10,277 nucleotides of DNA from Verrucomicrobiota bacterium (GTDB lineage: Bacteria; Verrucomicrobiota; Verrucomicrobiia; Verrucomicrobiales; Akkermansiaceae), in assembly GCA_009885905.1 (NCBI GenBank), contig VFJU01000226.1:1-10277 (forward strand). Reading direction: 5' to 3'. This document shows positions 1 through 7,289 of this stretch, in pieces (the first letter of the stretch is position 1; the number at the start of each line of letters is the position of its first letter). Both the position numbers and the translations under genes were made by a program. The notes below the pieces were generated by a model. That model did no database searches. It was given only the letters and a program-made list of their open reading frames with translations, and was not told the origin of the DNA.

Positions 1-1256
1 ACGAGGAAAGCTTTTTTCGGCGCAACTTTGAGGATGTAATTTAAAATAGCATCACGAGTCGAGTGCCCACTGAAATCAAAAATCCGCATCTCACAATTGA
101 GCGGAACCGCTGGAAACGCGGGATCTAACTCAACCATTTCGCCCGGCTTCGCTTGGCGGATTTTCCCCCCCGGCGTCTCTGGGTCTGCGTAACCAACAAA
201 AAACAATCCGTGCTTGGCATTTTCCAAAACTCCCTGACGAGCGAAATTGTTAGAAACAGTCTTCTCCGACATCATCCCACTCGACAACGCATAAATACAA
301 CCGGGGTGAAACGGAATCGGACCCTTGCGCTTCTTACTACCCGCTTCGAGCTCCATGTCTTTGAGAAAACGAAAATTCGGCAAGTGGCGGCGCGATTGTC
401 CGCTAAATCGATCATACACTTGAGTCATTTTCGTGCTCAATCCACCGATGTAAATCGGCGTGTGCTTCGGTATCAACCCTTCTTGCTTGAATCGGTGCAA
501 CATGCCTAACACCTCTTGAGTTTTTCCCATCGCAAAAACCGGAATCAACACCGAGCCCTTGCGCCCAATGACGCCCTTGATCGCGGAGGCGAACTCATTC
601 TCTTCCGTTGAGCGATCGTATTTCGGGTCACGTGCTTGCTCCCCTCGGGTCGTTTCCACGATCAACGCATCCACGGTAGCCTCGGGAAAACACGCACCTT
701 TTTGCAGCGTGCTGTGTTCAAAATTCACATCGCCCGTGTAAAATATTTTCTTTCCATCCCCTTCGATCATCACGCCAACGGATCCGAGAATATGTCCGGC
801 ATCGTGAAAAGTAGCCCGCATCGACCCAGCAGGATCCAAGTCAAACGGCCGCTCGAGATTGCGCGTTTCGAAGCCGTCTTCGATGTCATCCAGCTCGCGG
901 TGCTCGAAAAGCGGGTATTCGGCGATGCCATGCTCGATGCGTTTCGACTGCATCACGTTCACCGAGTTGTGCAACATCGCGCTGGCGAGTTCGGCGGTTT
1001 CAGGCGACAAAAACACCTTCGCCTGCCCTTGACCCTGCAAGAAAACCGGCAAAGTTCCGACATGGTCGAGGTGAGAATGAGTGATGATTATCGAGTCAAC
1101 ACTACCGGCCTTAAGGAATTCATAATGCGGCACAGCCTCCGATCCCTCGTGCTTGGGGTGCATGCCCGCGTCCAGCACGACCTTCGCGGTCTTGGTTTTA
1201 AGTAGATAGGAATTCGCACCGATACCGGCGTGGCGACAGAGACTTTTAAAGATCAT
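1..1256 (-). CDS. MBL-fold / beta-CASP RNase-like metallo-hydrolase (3' end outside window)
   Basis: Reading the minus strand from ATG at 1256 gives an open frame of 418 codons that runs off the left edge. The family is the metallo-beta-lactamase plus beta-CASP group, zinc-dependent nucleases related to CPSF73/Ysh1 that process RNA in the cytoplasm. Visible motifs are HSHLDH at residues 60-65 (MBL motif 2), DAGH at 152-155 with zinc ligand H155-region, YTGD at 173-176, the beta-CASP motif A acid E201 in VETTRG, and motif B SGH at 396-398. The frame ends with KAFL, just where the family's final VHG[E/D] block is expected, so little more than the last segment is missing. An in-frame TAG lies eight codons upstream of the ATG, which fixes the start, although no Shine-Dalgarno is seen. 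It is transcribed away from the flavoprotein gene at 1379. Nuclease activity is inferred from the motifs; the RNA substrate cannot be read from sequence. Confidence 0.93.
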   Translation of the reverse strand, partial: MIFKSLCRHAGIGANSYLLKTKTAKVVLDAGMHPKHEGSEAVPHYEFLKAGSVDSIIITHSHLDHVGTLPVFLQGQGQAKVFLSPETAELASAMLHNSVNVMQSKRIEHGIAEYPLFEHRELDDIEDGFETRNLERPFDLDPAGSMRATFHDAGHILGSVGVMIEGDGKKIFYTGDVNFEHSTLQKGACFPEATVDALIVETTRGEQARDPKYDRSTEENEFASAIKGVIGRKGSVLIPVFAMGKTQEVLGMLHRFKQEGLIPKHTPIYIGGLSTKMTQVYDRFSGQSRRHLPNFRFLKDMELEAGSKKRKGPIPFHPGCIYALSSGMMSEKTVSNNFARQGVLENAKHGLFFVGYADPETPGGKIRQAKPGEMVELDPAFPAVPLNCEMRIFDFSGHSTRDAILNYILKVAPKKAFL

Positions 1257-1288
1257 GAGAAAAGACAGAAGAAACAGACTAGAGGCGG

Positions 1289-1317
1289 ACCATGGGTAAG
1301 AACAAGTGACGTGTCAA
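1289..1317 (-). promoter_or_regulatory. Candidate sigma70-type promoter for the MBL gene
   Basis: On the minus strand there is a perfect TTGACA -35 hexamer (1317-1312). A 17-base spacer separates it from CATGGT (1294-1289), a weak -10 with 3 of 6 matches. Transcription would start near 1282 and give a leader of about 26 bases before the ATG at 1256. The -35 overlaps a short palindrome, TGAC-GT-GTCA (1307-1316), that could be an operator. The prediction is by eye and the -10 is poor. Confidence 0.3.
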
Positions 1318-1343
1318 CTCACCGAGTGACTAGCAGGCAGGAA

Positions 1344-1371
1344 TTGACGATATTATCCGGTCAGATAGCCT
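1344..1371 (+). promoter_or_regulatory. Candidate promoter for the flavoprotein gene, possibly leaderless
   Basis: TTGACG (1344-1349) resembles a -35 hexamer. Sixteen bases later TAGCCT (1366-1371) is a weak -10 with 3 of 6 matches. If used, transcription would begin within a base or two of the TTG start codon at 1379 and leave almost no leader. This is a pattern prediction only. Confidence 0.25.
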
Positions 1372-1378
1372 CCGCCTC

Positions 1379-2572
1379 TTGCGCACCCACTCACAACTTG
1401 CCGTCATCGGCGGCGGCCCAGCAGGCCTCCGCGCGGCAGAAGTTGCCGCAACCGCGGGCATGCAAGTCACCCTCTACGATGGAAAACCATCGGTCGGTCG
1501 GAAATTTCTCGTGGCTGGGAAGGGGGGGCTCAACCTAACTCACGGCGAATCGCTCGACCGCTTTTTCACCCGCTACTCTGGACCGGATGAGCCTAACGGA
1601 ATTTGGTCATCACTCATCGCCGAGTCTACACCAACGGATCTTCGCGCATGGGCGGCGGGCCTCGGTGTGGAGACCTTCCAGGCCACCAGCGGTCGCGTTT
1701 ACCCAGCGGCCCTCAAGGCGGCTCCCCTCCTCCGCCGCTGGATCGAGCGATTACGCGCCTTAGGGGTACGCTTTGAAATGAACCACCGCTGGTCTTCGCT
1801 TGATAAGGTGGGCAATGTCTATCAGCTCGGCTTCACCAACGGCGTATCAACCACGACAGACTCCGTCATCCTCGCCCTCGGCGGTGGCTCATGGAGCAAG
1901 ACAGGGTCCGATGGCGAATGGATGTCGATTTTAAAAAATCTTCGAGTTGCATCCCACCCACTCACCCCTGCGAACTGCGGCTGGGAACACGAATGGCCGC
2001 CAGATGTACTCGCGGCTGCCGAGGGCATGCCATTGAAAAATATCCATGTCCGCGCCGGTAATGATTCTGCCATCGGAGAACTCATGATCACCCGCTACGG
2101 TCTCGAAGGCGGAGCGATCTATCAACTCGGGTCCACCCTCCGCGCGATGGCGTCACCCTCTATCACCATCGATTTTAAACCCACTTTCTCTCACGAACAA
2201 CTCGTGTCAAAAATGAAATCTGTGCGTCGTAACTTTCTAGCAGAATCCGTCATCCGGTGGAAACTCAGCAAACCCGCACAGGTAATTTTATCTAACGAAA
2301 AATTTAACGATTCCGCGTCACTCGCCCATGCCACGAAAAACTGCGTAATTCCCCTCGCCCGCCCGCGCCCGCTGGACGAAGCAATTTCCTCTGCCGGCGG
2401 CGTATGCTGGAACGAGATAGACGACACCCTGATGTTAAAAAAACTGCCCGGCATATTCGTCGCCGGAGAAATGATCGACTGGGAAGCGCCCACTGGCGGC
2501 TACCTCATGCAAGGGTGCTTCGCCACCGGCACACGCGCCGCAAGATCGGCCGCAGCTTGGGTCTTAATCTAG
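1379..2572 (+). CDS. FAD-dependent oxidoreductase, HI0933/BaiN superfamily, PP_4765-like subgroup
   Basis: This 397-residue protein is a predicted soluble flavoprotein. The N-terminus carries the dinucleotide-binding loop GGGPAG at residues 11-16, then the family block GRKFLVAGKGGLNLTH at 40-55. The middle has LALGGGSWSKTGSDG at 165-179. The C-terminus has the second FAD-contacting block with VAGEMIDWEAPTGGY at about 361-375. The W-containing middle motif and the EMIDWEAPTGGY block match the subgroup called uncharacterized flavoprotein PP_4765, rather than the YhiN-type HI0933 proteins, whose motif differs. The start is TTG at 1379: the frame is open back to a TAG at 1331 but has no ATG or GTG before the FAD loop, and the next methionine (residue 28) would delete the loop. 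No Shine-Dalgarno is seen. The reaction and substrate of this subgroup are not established. It is divergent from the MBL gene and is followed by a possible terminator at 2626-2645. Confidence 0.9.
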   Translation: MRTHSQLAVIGGGPAGLRAAEVAATAGMQVTLYDGKPSVGRKFLVAGKGGLNLTHGESLDRFFTRYSGPDEPNGIWSSLIAESTPTDLRAWAAGLGVETFQATSGRVYPAALKAAPLLRRWIERLRALGVRFEMNHRWSSLDKVGNVYQLGFTNGVSTTTDSVILALGGGSWSKTGSDGEWMSILKNLRVASHPLTPANCGWEHEWPPDVLAAAEGMPLKNIHVRAGNDSAIGELMITRYGLEGGAIYQLGSTLRAMASPSITIDFKPTFSHEQLVSKMKSVRRNFLAESVIRWKLSKPAQVILSNEKFNDSASLAHATKNCVIPLARPRPLDEAISSAGGVCWNEIDDTLMLKKLPGIFVAGEMIDWEAPTGGYLMQGCFATGTRAARSAAAWVLI

Positions 2573-2625
2573 CCCACCGCAGCGGAAAAAGGGAACTACC
2601 GAAGGAGGATTCACCCCTAAATTTC

Positions 2626-2645
2626 AAGATTCCCCGAATCTTTTT
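2626..2645 (+). terminator. Probable rho-independent terminator after the flavoprotein gene
   Basis: A seven-base-pair stem AAGATTC / GAATCTT (2626-2632 with 2636-2642) closes a CCC loop and runs into a T tract (2641-2645). The stem is rich in A-T pairs, so it is weaker than a classical terminator. It starts 53 bases after the flavoprotein stop and ends only about 20 bases before the next ATG (2665). It could therefore also act as an attenuator for the PhnA-like gene. Confidence 0.5.
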
Positions 2646-2664
2646 CTCCTGTTATCCTCACGAC

Positions 2665-3066
2665 ATGGGAAAAGGTTATGTGACACATCAAGCACGAGTA
2701 CTGGCCTTGCAAGGCCTAGGCAAGGACCTTGCTCGGCGGGCGAAATCCAAATGCGAACTCACCGGTGCGGCAGGCGTCCCACTCCGCCTCTACGAGGTCC
2801 CACCCATCGCGGAGGAACCAGAAATGGCGCGCACCATACTCGTCAGCGAGGCGTGTCATGAGATGTTGGAATTTCCCAAAAGACTGCAGGGTCGTGAATG
2901 GCAGTGCCTCGCGGAAGTCGTGTGGAGCGAAATGCCCGCAGTGCAAGTGGTGGCTTGGCGAATGCTCCGCGAATTGGCAAAGCGCGAAGACTGGGCACGC
3001 GAAGTGATCGAGGAAATCTTCCTAGATGACGATGTCGAAACATGGGCAAAATCCGCAGAACTTTGA
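2665..3066 (+). CDS. Short PhnA-like (YjdM-related) protein with a reduced zinc ribbon
   Basis: The 133-residue protein resembles the N-terminal part of longer PhnA-domain proteins, annotated 'alkylphosphonate utilization' although a direct role in phosphonate breakdown was not borne out for E. coli YjdM. The recognisable parts are KCELTGA at residues 29-35, LYEVPP at 42-47, and the strongly conserved block WSEMPAVQVVAWRMLREL at 87-104. The end follows the family pattern, with an acidic stretch and ETWAK (125-129). Zinc-ribbon relatives often read CELCGA followed later by a second CxxC; here T33 replaces one cysteine and only C64 remains of the later pair. The C-terminal PhnA beta-barrel seen in longer relatives is absent. 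I chose ATG at 2665 because the frame further upstream overlaps the flavoprotein gene and has no family similarity. No Shine-Dalgarno is present. The function is unknown. Confidence 0.8.
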   Translation: MGKGYVTHQARVLALQGLGKDLARRAKSKCELTGAAGVPLRLYEVPPIAEEPEMARTILVSEACHEMLEFPKRLQGREWQCLAEVVWSEMPAVQVVAWRMLRELAKREDWAREVIEEIFLDDDVETWAKSAEL

Positions 3067-3160
3067 TATCTCCATTAACAACCCACAACTTCATTCATCT
3101 CTTGGAGTTTACTAATAATTACCCTGTGCCCAAGACGCCGCTCTACCTCTCGTGCTAAAA

Positions 3161-3760
3161 ATGCAGGCCGACTCCACCCCAAACCCATTGGAAGCCAACG
3201 CTATCGATTTCACCCTGATGGAGCGGATCGGCGCGGGCGATCACCAAGCATTCCGCGAGCTTGTGGAACGTCACCAGAACGCGGTCATCGGCACGGTTGC
3301 AAAGATGTTAGGAAACGCTTCTGAGTCCGAAGATATTGCTCAACAGGTGTTCCTCCGCATCTGGAGGAACGCCAAACGCTACCGACCAGACGCGAAGTTC
3401 ACGACCTATCTGTTCACGATCACACGAAACCTCGTCTTCAATGAATCACGCCGCAAAAGCCGTAAAAAAGAAGTCTCGTCGGAAGAACGTGAGGAAAATT
3501 CTAACTGCCTAGTAGAAGCAAGTCCCGATCGCCAACCCGATGCCGAACTGCTTCAGGCGGAGCTACAACAAGCGATTGATGCCGCCATCGCCTCGCTGCC
3601 TGAGACTCAGCGAATGGCGGTGGTTCTGCGGCGCTACGAACAACTTTCATACGAAGAAATCGCCGAGACGCTCGAGTTGTCGGTCTCCGCTGTTAAAAGT
3701 CTGCTTTTCCGAGCCCGTACAACTTTACGCGAATCACTCAGCGATTACTTAAACGAGTAA
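3161..3760 (+). CDS. ECF-family RNA polymerase sigma factor (sigma-70 group 4)
   Basis: From ATG at 3161 the product is 199 residues, the usual ECF size. Region 2 spans about residues 18-100: GDHQAFRELVERHQN, the EDIAQQVFLRIWRNA core-binding helix at 58-71, and FTTYLFTITRN at 80-90, which corresponds to the -10 recognition part. A charged linker (about 98-125, starting RRKSRKK) follows. Region 4 spans about 138-192: SLPETQRMAVVLRRY, then the helix-turn-helix YEEIAETLELSVSAVKSLLFRARTTL, expected to read the -35 element. GTG at 3152 in the same frame would add three residues; I prefer the ATG. No Shine-Dalgarno is visible. ECF factors normally sit beside an anti-sigma gene, but here the downstream neighbour is a convergent pyrophosphatase gene six bases away and the upstream one is PhnA-like. 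Its target promoters cannot be named from this window. Confidence 0.93.
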   Translation: MQADSTPNPLEANAIDFTLMERIGAGDHQAFRELVERHQNAVIGTVAKMLGNASESEDIAQQVFLRIWRNAKRYRPDAKFTTYLFTITRNLVFNESRRKSRKKEVSSEEREENSNCLVEASPDRQPDAELLQAELQQAIDAAIASLPETQRMAVVLRRYEQLSYEEIAETLELSVSAVKSLLFRARTTLRESLSDYLNE

Positions 3761-3766
3761 CAGGTC

Positions 3767-5449
3767 TCAAACGGAATGATGGATCGCTTCGCAAACCGCT
3801 GGAAAAATCTGCCGCTTACGACTCACCACCCCAGACGCTCGGAACAGGCGGCCATCGACCCTCTCAAATGGAAGTTTCGCCAACACACTTTCATTCCCTA
3901 TCGCTATGATCATGCTGTGATGCAACGCCACATCTGTCACAGCAAGCACGAGTAAATCATAATGCTCGCGTTCAAAAAGTAGCTGCAGCGCATTTTCTAA
4001 CTCATCTCTTCGTGTGGCAAACCCTACCAAATCTCGCTCTTCCACTTGAGCGATACTGATCGACATCCCCTGCTCGGTAAAAGACTTGCGATCCGCATTC
4101 AGAATCTCGTCCGTACTACCGTTCGCAATCAAAGAACCCACTGCAAAAAATTCCTCAGTGAACTGCTTAGGATCGACCCCTGCCACACCACTTAGCCACG
4201 TGAGCATCTCTCGATCTAACAATGTAGTCGTCGGAGACATTAGACAAAGCGTGTCCGACACAATCCCTGCGCACAAACACAGCGCCACGCTTGGTCCAGG
4301 CATCAGACCACGATGGAAAAACTTGCGTCCAACCAGTGTACATGTCGAACCAACGGGTTCATTCAAATAGCGAATCGGCTCACGCGAAACGAGGTCTCCA
4401 GCAAGGCGGTGGTGATCAATCACCTCAGTGATTTCCGCCTCCTCCACGCCGTTGACGGCTTGTGCATATTCGTTGTGATCGACAAGCGCGATACGCATCC
4501 GCGGCGGATCCACCAAGTCGGATTTCGCGAGCACACCGATCATTTTCCCGCCAGTATGATCTAAAACTGGAAACAAATCTTGGTCCACGATCGCAAGGGT
4601 CTTACGCAGACGGGAAATAGGGTCAGCGACGTAGATGCTGAGAAATTTCGTCTCCATCACGTGGCGCACAGTGCGGGAGCAACGAATCAGCGTTGAGGCA
4701 CTTGCGGTATCCTGCAAACAACTCAGCACAACCACTCCTTTTCGAGCAGCATAAGTGCTTATTTCTTCAGACACGGGATTTCCACCAGTCACTAACAAGG
4801 CACGAGCACCGTGATCAATGGCATAACGCTGGACGATAGGTCGGTCGCCACAAATCACCAAAAATTGACCAATGTTTCCTTCTTGAATCGCCTGCTTGAG
4901 CCGTTGGTCGACGGTGGCTTGAGACGATGCTCCGACGAGAAGAATCAGATCTTCCTCAAACTCTGGACTCGGTAACTCTACACCATGGTTCACCGCTCTT
5001 AGGGTATCCGCAAGTTTGGAGAGGGAAACGTGGATGGTTCGCACACTCAGGCCTTCGGTGTGTGCGGGAAGCAGCAGTTTGAGCAAATCAAAGTAACGCA
5101 AGATCCCGCAAAGGTTGCCCTCTGAATCCTCGACTGGCACGCAGCGAATCTCTGCGTCAAGCATGCGCTGATAGGCAGTTAGAAATGTATCATTCACGTT
5201 CACCTTGATGACTTTTCGATGACAAATCATGCCAGCACTCATCCGCACATCGGTAAGCAACAAAGGCGGCTCAAGACCAGCCCGCTGCAAAACCCATTTC
5301 GTCCGTTGTGAAATTTCACCACAACGTGCCGCGGTGGCGTGCGGCTCCTCACCCACCGCACGAAGCAACGCAGAGTACCCTATGGCAGAGCAGATCGCAT
5401 CGGTGTCCGGGTTCTTATGGCCGATCACGTAAAATGGAGGAATAGTCAT
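3767..5449 (-). CDS. Manganese-dependent (family II) inorganic pyrophosphatase with CBS-DRTGG-CBS insert
   Basis: This 560-residue cytoplasmic enzyme is predicted to hydrolyse pyrophosphate to two phosphates. The catalytic DHH domain is split by a regulatory insert. The first part has GHKNPDTDAI at residues 10-19, giving metal ligands H11, D15 and D17. The insert holds a CBS half at about 77-130, a DRTGG domain at about 160-255 (FLVICGDRPIVQ, ALLVTGG) and a second CBS half at about 260-312. The DHH domain resumes with VDHNE at 323-327, DHH at 345-347, GSTCTLVG at 367-374 and GIVSDTLCLMSPTTT at 395-409. The DHHA2 domain ends with substrate-binding VSRKRQ at 542-547. All key residues are present and the length matches CBS-PPases. 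In characterised clostridial relatives, AMP/ADP inhibit and ATP or diadenosine polyphosphates activate through the CBS domains. It lies 80 bases downstream of argS on the same strand, with no clear terminator between them, so co-transcription is plausible. Confidence 0.95.
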   Translation of the reverse strand: MTIPPFYVIGHKNPDTDAICSAIGYSALLRAVGEEPHATAARCGEISQRTKWVLQRAGLEPPLLLTDVRMSAGMICHRKVIKVNVNDTFLTAYQRMLDAEIRCVPVEDSEGNLCGILRYFDLLKLLLPAHTEGLSVRTIHVSLSKLADTLRAVNHGVELPSPEFEEDLILLVGASSQATVDQRLKQAIQEGNIGQFLVICGDRPIVQRYAIDHGARALLVTGGNPVSEEISTYAARKGVVVLSCLQDTASASTLIRCSRTVRHVMETKFLSIYVADPISRLRKTLAIVDQDLFPVLDHTGGKMIGVLAKSDLVDPPRMRIALVDHNEYAQAVNGVEEAEITEVIDHHRLAGDLVSREPIRYLNEPVGSTCTLVGRKFFHRGLMPGPSVALCLCAGIVSDTLCLMSPTTTLLDREMLTWLSGVAGVDPKQFTEEFFAVGSLIANGSTDEILNADRKSFTEQGMSISIAQVEERDLVGFATRRDELENALQLLFEREHYDLLVLAVTDVALHHSMIIAIGNESVLAKLPFERVDGRLFRASGVVSRKRQIFPAVCEAIHHSV

Positions 5450-5529
5450 GGGTGAATTTACTTAATACTGAGTGGATAGAATCGATATTACAGCAAGAAT
5501 CTTCGGAAAGCGATGCTTACTAACCATTT

Positions 5530-7272
5530 TTACATACGCTCTGGCACGTCAATACCGAGCAGATGGAGACCTTGTTTCAACGTACGGGATGTGAGTTCGC
5601 ACAGCGCGAGGCGACTCGAGCGCGTAGGCTCGTCTGCCTTGAGGACCGGGCAGGCTTCGAAAAACGAGTGAAAGGCGCGCGCCAACTCGAGAACGTAGTT
5701 CGCCAAAAGGTTAGGCCGGAAGTCTTCTAGAATTGTCGGTAACACTTCACCAAAGCGCACCAGCAACCGTACCAAGTGGATTTCCGCTGGCTCGTTGAGG
5801 TGGATCTCTACACTCGTCGCGTCGAACGGTCCGTCCAGCTTACGAAAAATCGAGCGAATCCGCACATGCGAGTATTGCAAATAAGGCGCAGTGTCTCCTT
5901 GGAGCGCGAGCATCCGATCCCATGAAAAAACATAATCTGTTAGGCGATTTTGCGAAAGCTCCGCGAATTTTACCGCTCCGATGCCGACGACCTCGGCAAT
6001 CTGCGCGGCCTCTTCGCCTTTGAGATCAGGATTTTTCTCTGCAATGGCCTTGGCCGCACGCTCGACCGCTTCTTCAAGCACCTCAATGAGACCGACGCTA
6101 TCACCCGAGCGGGTCTTCATCAGTTTACGGTCGTCGCCGAGAATGGAACCAAATTCGATGTGCTGAAAGTCCCCGGTCTTACCCCATCGCGCCGCGGCAT
6201 CGAAGAGTTGTCGGAAATGAAGTTGCTGCGGCACACCGACGACGTACCAAACATGATCTGCCTGCCACTCGTCGATGCGGAATTGAATCGTCGCGAGGTC
6301 GGTGGTCGCGTAGAGAAACCCACCATCTGCCTTGCGAATGAGCGCGGGATTATCCGTCCATCCCTCTTCTTTGTGGACCTTGAAAGGGTCCTGCTCGAGT
6401 GGTTTTGAGTCGTTAGAAAAAACGCAAACTGCACCATTACTCTCACGGGCGATGCCTTTTTCCAAGAACTCATCCACCAAGCCCGCGAGGCGATCGTTGT
6501 AATGACTCTCACCATACCAGTAGTCGAACTTCACACCGAGCCGGTCATAAATTTTTTGCAATCCACATTTGGAAACCTCGATGCATTTCCGCCAGATCGC
6601 CAAGTTCTCATCATCGCCTGCTTGGAGCTTCACCAGCTCGGCCTTGCAGGCATCTAACACTCCTGGCTGCTCTTTTAAAGAATTCACTTTCCGATAGACT
6701 CGTACCAGTTCCGCGATTGGATCGGCCGCCAGCGCCGCCTCGTCTAAGAAATGGTTCCACCCGTAAATGATCATTCCGAATTGAGTACCCCAGTCGCCGA
6801 TGTGGTTGTCAGCGATGACCTTGAAGCCGAGAAATCGTGCGATGCGGGCCAGTGAATCACCGATGATCGTCGAACGGATGTGCCCGACGTGCATCGGCTT
6901 GGCGACGTTTGGCGCCGAGAAATCGACCACCACCGTCTTGCCGGCACCGGTGGCCGGCACACCGAGACGTTCATCGCGGATCAAGGCAGCGGCGCGCGAG
7001 GCGTATGCGGCAGGGAGGATGCGGAAATTGATGAATCCAGGACCGGCGATGTCTGCCGTCGCAAGGCCAGATAAGTCCAGCGCGTCGATGATTTGTTGCG
7101 CCAACGCCCGTGGGTTGGCCTTCTGCTGCTTGGCGAGCACCATCGCAGCGTTCGACTGGTAATCTCCAAAACGCAGATCGGCGGCGGCGGTGACGGTGGC
7201 AGCAGTTGGTTCGCCGAGGGTGGCGGTCAGCGCAATGCCAAGCCGTGATTCAAGTTCCTGAATTAAAGTCAT
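5530..7272 (-). CDS. argS: Arginyl-tRNA synthetase
   Basis: This is a class I synthetase that charges tRNA(Arg) with arginine using ATP and releases AMP and pyrophosphate in the cytoplasm. From ATG at 7272 it has 580 residues, a normal ArgS length. In order it shows an N-terminal ArgS additional domain (about 1-110; GDYQSN at 36-41), the HIGH-type signature HVGH at 128-131 within APNVAKPMHVGHIRST, DNHIGDWGTQFG at 155-166, and the modified KMSKS loop LMKTRSG at 384-390, as is usual for ArgS. The catalytic core continues to QNRLTDYVFSWDRML (441-455) and a DALR anticodon-binding domain follows, ending with the typical VPERM. A TTG at 7293 in frame would add seven residues and overlap the stop of the upstream gene as TTGA. 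I prefer the ATG because the family N-terminus begins there. The gene follows the PTS IIA gene by 17 bases, so they probably form one transcript. Confidence 0.97.
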   Translation of the reverse strand: MTLIQELESRLGIALTATLGEPTAATVTAAADLRFGDYQSNAAMVLAKQQKANPRALAQQIIDALDLSGLATADIAGPGFINFRILPAAYASRAAALIRDERLGVPATGAGKTVVVDFSAPNVAKPMHVGHIRSTIIGDSLARIARFLGFKVIADNHIGDWGTQFGMIIYGWNHFLDEAALAADPIAELVRVYRKVNSLKEQPGVLDACKAELVKLQAGDDENLAIWRKCIEVSKCGLQKIYDRLGVKFDYWYGESHYNDRLAGLVDEFLEKGIARESNGAVCVFSNDSKPLEQDPFKVHKEEGWTDNPALIRKADGGFLYATTDLATIQFRIDEWQADHVWYVVGVPQQLHFRQLFDAAARWGKTGDFQHIEFGSILGDDRKLMKTRSGDSVGLIEVLEEAVERAAKAIAEKNPDLKGEEAAQIAEVVGIGAVKFAELSQNRLTDYVFSWDRMLALQGDTAPYLQYSHVRIRSIFRKLDGPFDATSVEIHLNEPAEIHLVRLLVRFGEVLPTILEDFRPNLLANYVLELARAFHSFFEACPVLKADEPTRSSRLALCELTSRTLKQGLHLLGIDVPERM

Positions 7273-7289
7273 AAAATGCGAGCAAGAGC

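Noticed and set aside
153..1205. Plus-strand open frames opposite the MBL gene, including one of 189 codons
   Set aside because: They are antisense to a strongly motif-supported gene, have no recognisable domains and overlap one another.
1230..1538. A 102-codon plus-strand frame crossing the divergent gap
   Set aside because: It overlaps the start of both neighbouring genes and reads as low-complexity charged sequence. The FAD-loop frame at 1379 is clearly the real one.
2404..2664. Upstream extension of the PhnA-like frame
   Set aside because: It lies inside the flavoprotein gene and through the predicted terminator, and gives arginine-rich sequence without family similarity.
5490..5518. 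Imperfect hairpin after argS as a terminator
   Set aside because: The pairing is broken by mismatches and no T tract follows it on the minus strand.
5950..6515. Open frames on both strands within argS
   Set aside because: They are other-frame readings of argS with no domain support.
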